Under the pieces are notes generated by a model, which made no database searches, had not been told where the DNA came from, and worked only from the letters and a program-made list of their open reading frames with translations. Shown here piece by piece: positions 7,179 through 11,919 of a stretch of DNA of 11,919 nucleotides (positions are counted from its first letter, which is position 1; the number at the start of each line of letters is the position of its first letter). A program made the position numbers and the translations under genes. Location: assembly GCA_017384185.1 (NCBI GenBank), contig JAFNUH010000398.1, positions 1-11,919 on the forward strand, in the 5' to 3' direction. The DNA is from Alistipes sp. (GTDB lineage Bacteria > Bacteroidota > Bacteroidia > Bacteroidales > Rikenellaceae).

Positions 7179-7892
7179 TTACTTTACTAATCCGTAACGT
7201 CTATCACGTGCGTTATATGCCTCGATAGCCTTCGTAAGCTCCTCCTCGCCGAAGTCGGGCCAGAGTGTGTCGGTGAAGTAGAACTCCGAGTAGGATGCCT
7301 GCCACATCAAAAAGTTGCTCAGACGATACTCTCCGCTGGTGCGGATGATAAGGTCGGGGTCGGGCATTGCGGCAGTGTAGAGTGCCTGGCTAATGGTCTG
7401 CTCTGTAATAGCATCAGCCTCCATCTCGCCAGCCTTTACACGTGCGGCAATCTGCTGCACGGCATATGTAAGCTCACTGCGAGATGAGTAGTTGAGAGCC
7501 AACACAAGGGTCATATTCTCTCCCTTGGCTGTTATGCTCTCGATACGCTCTATCGCCTCACGCACCGATGCCGAAAAACGGCTACGCTCGCCAATAACCT
7601 GCACACGTATTCCGTTTTCGCTCAGTTCTGCGGCATTCATCTCCACACCTTTGCACACCAAATCCATCAATGCCTCCACCTCGGCTTGGGGACGACCCCA
7701 ATTCTCGGTCGAGAAGGCATAGACGGTAAGCCACTTCACACCCTTCTGTGCGGCGGCAATAACGGTCTGCTTGAGCGCCATCATACCGGCAAAGTGACCC
7801 TCGCTACGCTCCTTTCCACGCAGCTTAGCCCAACGTCCGTTGCCGTCCATAATGATGGCGATATGTTGTGGTATAACGCTATTTTGGTTCAT
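7179..7892 (-). CDS. uppS: Isoprenyl transferase (undecaprenyl diphosphate synthase)
   Basis: A 237-residue cis-prenyltransferase, a normal length for the family. Motifs in order: HIAIIMDGNGRWA (10-22) with the catalytic Asp at 16, FSTENW (60-65), the NYSSRSE region (134-140), and DPDLIIRTSGEYRLSNFLMWQ (178-198), whose Arg and Ser bind the diphosphate, ending at WPDF (211-214). The enzyme adds isopentenyl units to farnesyl diphosphate to make the C55 carrier for peptidoglycan, LPS and capsule precursors, at the inner face of the cytoplasmic membrane. NYSSRSE departs from the NYGGR of E. coli; similar SSR forms occur in Bacteroidota, so activity should be kept. It starts the operon: a TACATTTG box ends 8 nt before the ATG, and bamA begins 20 nt after the stop. 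Confidence 0.95.
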   Translation of the reverse strand: MNQNSVIPQHIAIIMDGNGRWAKLRGKERSEGHFAGMMALKQTVIAAAQKGVKWLTVYAFSTENWGRPQAEVEALMDLVCKGVEMNAAELSENGIRVQVIGERSRFSASVREAIERIESITAKGENMTLVLALNYSSRSELTYAVQQIAARVKAGEMEADAITEQTISQALYTAAMPDPDLIIRTSGEYRLSNFLMWQASYSEFYFTDTLWPDFGEEELTKAIEAYNARDRRYGLVK

Positions 7893-7900
7893 ATAACTTG

Positions 7901-7908
7901 CAAATGTA
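7901..7908 (-). promoter_or_regulatory. -7 box of the uppS-bamA-ompH operon
   Basis: The minus strand reads TACATTTG, a perfect TAnnTTTG and the same octamer as in front of the GT2 gene. It ends 8 nt before the uppS ATG (7892), so the leader would be zero to a few bases. No strong TTG is seen about 20 bp upstream. Confidence 0.5.
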
Positions 7909-7952
7909 GATAAATTTACTCGGAAATTAAAGAAAAATCCTCTTTTTATCTA

Positions 7953-7979
7953 TAAAATAACCTCTCGGGTGCTATTTTA
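7953..7979 (-). terminator. Possible terminator between nadK and uppS
   Basis: TAAAATA (minus strand, 7979-7973) pairs with TATTTTA (7959-7953); inside it ACC (7970-7968... read as GGT on plus) pairs with its complement at 7962-7960, with a 2-nt bulge and a 5-nt loop. The distal arm is U-rich. The GC core is only 3 bp, so termination may be weak. It fits the 114-nt gap after the nadK stop. Confidence 0.35.
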
Positions 7980-8006
7980 ACTCTCTTTTTGCTGTTTTTG
8001 TAGGGG

Positions 8007-8888
8007 TTAGTTGCGGATATCCACGTCCCACATCATCTTACAATGTAACGTTTCGTAAAACGATATATTGTGCGGCGTTGCCAATAAAATCTGCTCCGAC
8101 GCACGGCGGATTTTGATGTGTGTGCCGTCGCCTATGCGGTATGTGCGGTTATCCACCGAGAGCATCGCCTTGCCTAAACGGGTATGAATCGTAAGCTCGA
8201 TTACCGACGTGTCGGGCACTACAACGGGGCGCATTCCGAAGCCGTGAGGCGCCAGCGGGGTGAGCAAAAAACATCCGCACTCGGGGGCTACGATAGGACC
8301 TCCGGCGCTGAGCGAGTAGGCGGTAGAACCCGTTGGTGTAGAGACGATTACTCCGTCGCCATTGTACTGCGCTACGGTCTGCTGGTTGACGCTCGCCTCG
8401 ACCTTTATCATCGTCGCATCCAGTCGGTGTGCCGTCACCTCGTTAAGGGCTGTGAGTCTGCCTCCAATCTCATCAATACCCTCAATCTCGAGCATCGTGC
8501 GGGGGTGCAGATGCAGACGGTTGTTGGCGATGTCATCGAAGAGAGCATCCACGCCATCACGTGTCGCCGAGGTGAGGAATCCGAGGTGTCCAAAATTGAT
8601 AGCCGCCACGGGTATTGATTTGTTGCTCAGGCGGTGTATGCCTTCGAGCAGTGTTCCGTCGCCACCACAGCATACCATAACCGAGTTGGCGGGCTGCTCG
8701 CCTGTAGTTTCGCCATATATTTTTGCAGGGTCAATCGTGATGCCGAACTGCTGCTCGACAACCTCGGCAAACTCCTGATTTATTGCGTAATCAAAGCCGT
8801 AACGCTCAAAAATGGGCCACAACTGTCCAATGTCGCTCTGTGTATGGGCGATTTGAGGACGGGAAAAAAGTAATATTTTGGTGCTCAT
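8007..8888 (-). CDS. nadK: NAD kinase
   Basis: A 293-residue protein of normal NAD kinase length. It has GGDGTLL (75-81) with the catalytic/phosphate-binding [13 protein letters not shown] (98-106), NE (149-150) that contacts the nicotinamide ribose, and [21 protein letters not shown] (177-197), the second family signature; LTPLAPH (209-215) follows in place of the common ITPxxPH. It phosphorylates NAD+ to NADP+ in the cytoplasm using ATP. The ATG at 8888 gives MSTKILLF, a usual beginning. It diverges from pdxJ and shares a 130-nt control region with it; downstream, uppS has its own promoter, so nadK is probably a single-gene unit, though read-through into uppS is possible. Confidence 0.95.
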   Translation of the reverse strand: MSTKILLFSRPQIAHTQSDIGQLWPIFERYGFDYAINQEFAEVVEQQFGITIDPAKIYGETTGEQPANSVMVCCGGDGTLLEGIHRLSNKSIPVAAINFGHLGFLTSATRDGVDALFDDIANNRLHLHPRTMLEIEGIDEIGGRLTALNEVTAHRLDATMIKVEASVNQQTVAQYNGDGVIVSTPTGSTAYSLSAGGPIVAPECGCFLLTPLAPHGFGMRPVVVPDTSVIELTIHTRLGKAMLSVDNRTYRIGDGTHIKIRRASEQILLATPHNISFYETLHCKMMWDVDIRN

Positions 8889-8911
8889 ATCGAAAAAAAT
8901 GAGTAACTTTA
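8877..8911 (+). promoter_or_regulatory. Possible pdxJ promoter
   Basis: TTTG at 8877-8880, a 23-bp spacer and TAACTTTA at 8904-8911 (one mismatch from TAnnTTTG). The start would fall near 8917, inside the inverted repeat, giving a leader of about 100 nt. It overlaps the first codons of nadK on the other strand. Confidence 0.35.
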
Positions 8912-8930
8912 CATCGCCTTGGCGATGTAA
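8909..8930. repeat. Perfect inverted repeat, 10-bp arms, nadK/pdxJ intergenic
   Basis: TTACATCGCC (8909-8918) and its exact reverse complement (8921-8930) are separated by TT. It lies 21 nt from the nadK start and 88 nt from pdxJ, so it could be an operator for a dimeric regulator, or a hairpin in the leader of either transcript. There is no U-run suited to a terminator of either gene, and no gene end nearby. Confidence 0.75.
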
Positions 8931-9002
8931 TCGGGGCGGGAGGCTATCTGAAGATGGCTTTTACTCCAAATTATATCGACCTGTAAGTGGCGTAATATTA
9001 TG

Positions 9003-9010
9003 CAAATATA
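9003..9010 (-). promoter_or_regulatory. Possible -7 box for nadK
   Basis: The minus strand reads TATATTTG, a perfect TAnnTTTG. Transcription would begin near 8997, giving nadK a leader of about 110 nt that contains the inverted repeat at 8909-8930. No well-spaced TTG is seen, so confidence is modest. Confidence 0.35.
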
Positions 9011-9018
9011 ACGATTTT

Positions 9019-9741
9019 ATGACAAAACTGAGTGTTAATGTAAATAAGATTGCCGTGTTGCGTAATTCACGTGGCGGCGATGTGCCCAACGTGGTGCGTG
9101 CGGCTCTCGATATCGAGCGCTTTGGCTCTGAGGGTATCACGGTTCATCCTCGTCCCGATGCTCGCCATATCCGTTATCAGGATGTGCGTGACCTGAAGGC
9201 GGTAATCGCAACCGAACTCAACATCGAGGGAAACCCCATCCCTTCGTTCATCGACCTTGTGATGGAGGTGCGTCCTGCGCAGGTTACACTTGTGCCCGAT
9301 GCCGAGGATGCCATCACGTCGAATGCTGGCTGGGATACGATTCGTAATCGTCAGTATCTTAAGGATATATGCTCACGCTTCAACGACGCAGGCATCCGCA
9401 CATCTATCTTCGTTGACCCCGTTGTTGAGATGGTCGAGGCGGCTAAGGAGTGCGAGGCTCAGCGTGTGGAGCTCTACACCGAGGCATTTGCCGCAGGCTA
9501 TAAGGCTGACCGTGAGGCTGCCATTGCTCCCTATGTCGAGGCTGCCGAGGCTGCACGCCGTGTAGGTCTGGGACTGAACGCAGGTCACGACCTCAGCCTG
9601 GAGAATTTGGCATACTTCGCAGAGCGTATTCCGTGGTGTGACGAGGTGTCGATTGGTCACGCCTTGATTGCCGATGCTCTCTATTTTGGTTTGGAGAATA
9701 CGGTGCAGTTGTACCAGCGTGCTTTAGCCTCTACAAAGTAA
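9019..9741 (+). CDS. pdxJ: Pyridoxine 5'-phosphate synthase
   Basis: A 240-residue protein matching PdxJ from end to end: [18 protein letters not shown] (2-19), [13 protein letters not shown] (39-51) with the active-site His at 43, NIEGNP (68-73) holding the counterpart of the E. coli catalytic Glu72, VTLVPD (89-94), FVDP (131-134), ELYTE (151-155), LNAGHDL (186-192) and EVSIGHALI (209-217). It condenses 1-deoxy-D-xylulose 5-phosphate with 3-amino-2-oxopropyl phosphate to make pyridoxine 5'-phosphate, the vitamin B6 ring, in the cytoplasm. I chose the ATG at 9019; the frame stays open back to 8878 but that extra segment does not resemble the family and holds the inverted repeat. cca begins 12 nt after the stop, suggesting one operon. 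Confidence 0.96.
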   Translation: MTKLSVNVNKIAVLRNSRGGDVPNVVRAALDIERFGSEGITVHPRPDARHIRYQDVRDLKAVIATELNIEGNPIPSFIDLVMEVRPAQVTLVPDAEDAITSNAGWDTIRNRQYLKDICSRFNDAGIRTSIFVDPVVEMVEAAKECEAQRVELYTEAFAAGYKADREAAIAPYVEAAEAARRVGLGLNAGHDLSLENLAYFAERIPWCDEVSIGHALIADALYFGLENTVQLYQRALASTK

Positions 9742-9753
9742 TATAACCTCAGG

Positions 9754-11211
9754 ATGGAAGAGAAAATTACAGCTCTCGAAAACCCCGTTTTCCGCAAAAT
9801 ATCCGCTATCGTCGATAAGCTCGGCGTGGAGGCGTATGTTGTGGGCGGATATGTCCGTGACTACTACCTGCGTCGCCCCTCGACCGATATAGATGTTGTG
9901 GTTGTGGGTAGCGGTATCGAGGTTGCCGAGGCTTTGGGACGTGAGGTGAAGGGTAAGGTATCGGTCTTCAAGACCTTCGGCACGGCTATGGTGAGGGCGC
10001 ACGGCACGGAGGTGGAGTTTGTCGGAGCTCGCAAGGAGTCCTACACCCACGACTCACGCAAGCCGCAGGTCGAGCCGGGCACGCTGGAGGATGACCAGCG
10101 CCGCCGTGACTTTACCATCAACGCTATGGCGTGGTGCTTGAATGGCGACCGCTTTGGCGAGTTGGTGGATCCGTTTGATGGTATGTACGACCTCGAGGAT
10201 TGTATTATCCGTACCCCCTGCGACCCCGATATAACCTTCTCGGACGACCCGTTGCGTATGATGCGTGCAGTGAGATTCGCTACGCAGCTGGGCTTCGACA
10301 TCGAGGAGGAGACCTTCGATGCCATTGCCCGCAATAAGGAGCGAATAAAGATTGTCTCGAAGGAGCGTATTATGGTGGAGCTGAACAAGATAGTTCTCTC
10401 GCCCGTGCCCTCTATCGGCTTCGATTTGCTGCATATGACGGGCTTGCTGGAGTTGATTTTCCCCGAGATGGAGCGACTTTGTGGAGTGGATAGGGTAGGC
10501 AATCACGCCCATAAGGATAACTTCCGCCACACGCTCAAGGTGCTGGACAACGTAGCCCGTAAGAGCAGTGATTTGTGGCTTCGCTGGGCGGCCGTGTTGC
10601 ACGATATTGCCAAGCCGCTGACCAAGGCTTACGATAGAAAAATCGGTTGGACATTCCACCAGCACGAGGTTGTCGGCTCGAAGATGGTGCGTGATATTTT
10701 CCGCCGCCTGAAGCTGCCGATGAACGAGCATATGAAGTTTGTGCAGAAGTTGGTTTACCTCCATCTGCGTCCTATTATTCTGTCGGAGGATATGGTGACC
10801 GACTCTGCCGTTAGACGTCTGTTGTTCGAGGCGGGCGACGATGTTGAGGCGCTGATGACGCTGTGCGAGGCGGACATCACGTCGGGTATAGATGCCAAGG
10901 TGAAGCGCTATCTTGCAAACTTCGAGCTGGTGCGCCGCAAGATGAAGGATTTGGAGGAGCGTGACAGGGTGCGTAACTTCCAGCCCCCTATCACGGGCGA
11001 TATAATTATGAAGTGCTACGACCTTCAGCCGTGTAGTGCCATAGGCGAGATTAAGGAGGTGATAAAGAATGCCATCCTCGATGGCGAGATACACAACGAC
11101 TACGCCGAGGCTTACGCCCTGATGGAGCGCCTTGCTGCCGAGCGTGGACTTACGAAGGTGTGTGACGTTGAGTGCCCTGCACCCAAGGTTGAAGATATAA
11201 ATGAGGAGTAA
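9754..11211 (+). CDS. cca: CCA tRNA nucleotidyltransferase with HD domain
   Basis: A 485-residue class II nucleotidyltransferase. The head has VVGGYVRD (29-36), the metal-binding DID (45-47) and RRDFTINAMA (117-126), then DDPLRMMRAVRFA (164-176) of the neck. A C-terminal HD region follows: H259 in FRHTLKVL, then LHDIAKP (282-288), with more helices to the end and an acidic tail. The enzyme adds or repairs the 3' CCA end of tRNAs; the HD domain adds phosphohydrolase-type activity in some relatives. A poly(A) polymerase is a less likely reading, as the two families share the head motifs. It starts 12 nt after pdxJ and ends 1 nt before the GH30 gene, so the three probably share a transcript. The GAGGAG at its 3' end may serve the next gene. 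Confidence 0.93.
   Translation: MEEKITALENPVFRKISAIVDKLGVEAYVVGGYVRDYYLRRPSTDIDVVVVGSGIEVAEALGREVKGKVSVFKTFGTAMVRAHGTEVEFVGARKESYTHDSRKPQVEPGTLEDDQRRRDFTINAMAWCLNGDRFGELVDPFDGMYDLEDCIIRTPCDPDITFSDDPLRMMRAVRFATQLGFDIEEETFDAIARNKERIKIVSKERIMVELNKIVLSPVPSIGFDLLHMTGLLELIFPEMERLCGVDRVGNHAHKDNFRHTLKVLDNVARKSSDLWLRWAAVLHDIAKPLTKAYDRKIGWTFHQHEVVGSKMVRDIFRRLKLPMNEHMKFVQKLVYLHLRPIILSEDMVTDSAVRRLLFEAGDDVEALMTLCEADITSGIDAKVKRYLANFELVRRKMKDLEERDRVRNFQPPITGDIIMKCYDLQPCSAIGEIKEVIKNAILDGEIHNDYAEAYALMERLAAERGLTKVCDVECPAPKVEDINEE
11203..11208 (+). promoter_or_regulatory. Shine-Dalgarno-like site for the GH30 gene
   Basis: GAGGAG, formed by the last sense codons of cca, lies 4 nt before the ATG at 11213. Such sites are uncommon in Bacteroidota; together with the 1-nt gap it points to coupled re-initiation. 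It may be only the cca Glu-Glu codons. Confidence 0.4.
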
Positions 11212-11212
11212 T

Positions 11213-11919
11213 ATGAATAAAAATTTTTCGGTGCTGCGCCTTCTGTGCGTGGCACTCTTTGCTTTGATGTTTGCGGCTTGCACCAAGCGTGCCGAGGTCT
11301 ATGTCACTTCGGGCACGGGCGATGTGCAGTTCCGTTTTGCGCAGTTGAACAATGCCGAGCTGCGTGATGTGACCCCTTCGGAGGGCGATTATATAAAGGT
11401 GCTGAGCGATAGCCGCCGCCAGCCTATCTATGGCTTTGGTGCTGCGGTGACGGGCTCTACCTGCTACAACCTTATGCAGATGAGCGAGGAGGATCGTGAG
11501 AAGATTTTGCAGGAGTGCTTCTCGCCCGACCAGATGGCGATGAGTTTTATCCGTATCTCTATCGGTGCTTCGGATTTCTCGCTCGACGAATATACCTGCT
11601 GCGATAAGGAGGGTATCGAGTTCTTCGAGTTGCACGAGTATGACCGCCGTGACCTGCTGCCTATTCTGAAGCGCATCCTGGAGATCAACCCCTCGATTCG
11701 TATCGTCGGCTCGCCGTGGTCGTGCCCCAAGTGGATGAAGCTCCACCCCGAGACGGGAGAACCCTATGATAGCTGGACCTCGGGCATATTGAATCCAAAG
11801 TATTATGCCGACTACGCCGAGTATTTCGTGCGCTGGATAGGCGAGATGGAGGCTGAGGGCATCCCTATCTATGCCGTCACGGTGCAGAACGAGCCGCTGA
11901 ATCACGGTAACTCTATGTC
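11213..11919 (+). CDS. GH30-family glycosidase lipoprotein, 3' end outside window
   Basis: 235 codons are visible and the frame is open at the right edge. The start MNKNFSVLRL is followed by a hydrophobic core and FAAC with the lipid-accepting Cys at 23, a type II signal. The next residues are TKRAE, without the acidic cluster that exports Bacteroidota lipoproteins to the cell surface, so a periplasm-facing location is likelier. GH30 marks: YGFGAAVTGST (73-83), FIRISIGASDFS (112-123), GSPWSCPKWM (166-175) and TVQNEPLNHG (223-232), whose Glu227 is the expected acid/base; the nucleophile lies beyond the window. GH30 members cleave glucosylceramide, beta-1,6-glucan or related beta-links; the visible part does not decide which. 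It sits 1 nt after cca. Confidence 0.88.
   Translation, partial: MNKNFSVLRLLCVALFALMFAACTKRAEVYVTSGTGDVQFRFAQLNNAELRDVTPSEGDYIKVLSDSRRQPIYGFGAAVTGSTCYNLMQMSEEDREKILQECFSPDQMAMSFIRISIGASDFSLDEYTCCDKEGIEFFELHEYDRRDLLPILKRILEINPSIRIVGSPWSCPKWMKLHPETGEPYDSWTSGILNPKYYADYAEYFVRWIGEMEAEGIPIYAVTVQNEPLNHGNSM

Noticed and set aside
8878..9018. In-frame 47-codon N-terminal extension of pdxJ
   Set aside because: PdxJ proteins begin at the [11 protein letters not shown] segment. The extension contains the intergenic inverted repeat and overlaps the start of nadK.
10054..11286. 410-codon minus-strand open frame across cca and the GH30 start
   Set aside because: It covers a gene with complete cca motifs and crosses into the next gene. 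The translation has no recognisable motif and a His/Gln/Leu-rich antisense composition.
11150..11905. 251-codon minus-strand open frame opposite the GH30 gene
   Set aside because: The plus strand has a lipobox and GH30 motifs in the same place; the minus product shows no domain.
1..11919. Searched for CRISPR repeats, tRNA/rRNA, insertion-sequence ends, toxin-antitoxin or retron-like structures
   Set aside because: No regular direct repeats, transposase motifs, RNA gene signatures or reverse-transcriptase motifs were found by eye; nearly all sequence is accounted for by ordinary genes.

Overview
The window looks like chromosomal DNA of a member of the Bacteroidales, possibly Alistipes/Rikenellaceae (family-level guess only). 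The supports are the uppS-bamA-ompH-ompH gene order, Bacteroidota-type promoter boxes (TAnnTTTG with an upstream TTG), near absence of Shine-Dalgarno sites, and a GH30 lipoprotein. All identifications come from reading motifs by eye; no database search was run.

Layout: (1) 1-479, minus strand, the 5' part of a gene with a GNGPSL nucleotide-sugar-type motif, running off the left edge. It diverges from (2) a GT2 glycosyltransferase (536-1465, plus) across a compact, nearly symmetric double promoter. (3) A minus-strand pair follows: a secreted propeller-like protein of unknown function (2071-3210), then, 2 nt later, a MORN-like protein with two C-terminal membrane helices (1466-2068). The stop codon of the latter abuts that of the GT2 gene. 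(4) A minus-strand envelope operon reads uppS (7179-7892), bamA (4483-7158), ompH-like 2 (3915-4427) and ompH-like 1 (3378-3884), and ends at a likely intrinsic terminator (about 3275-3310). (5) nadK (8007-8888, minus) diverges from pdxJ (9019-9741, plus); between them lies a perfect inverted repeat with 10-bp arms. (6) pdxJ continues into cca (9754-11211) and, 1 nt later, a GH30 lipoprotein (11213 to the right edge, truncated).

How the genes fit together: uppS makes the undecaprenyl carrier for cell-wall and surface glycans, BamA inserts outer-membrane barrels, and the two Skp/OmpH-like proteins are probable periplasmic chaperones, so block 4 is an envelope-assembly operon. The GT2 and GNGPSL genes probably act on surface glycans. 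nadK, pdxJ and cca are cofactor and tRNA housekeeping genes, with an apparently accessory glycosidase attached at the end.

I see no mobile element, CRISPR array, tRNA or rRNA, and no clear undescribed defence or similar system. The most interesting points are the shared symmetric promoter, the possible near-leaderless starts, the nadK/pdxJ inverted repeat, the unknown propeller/MORN pair, the charged N-terminal extension of BamA, and the tight cca-GH30 coupling. There is no gene-free stretch over 300 bases.
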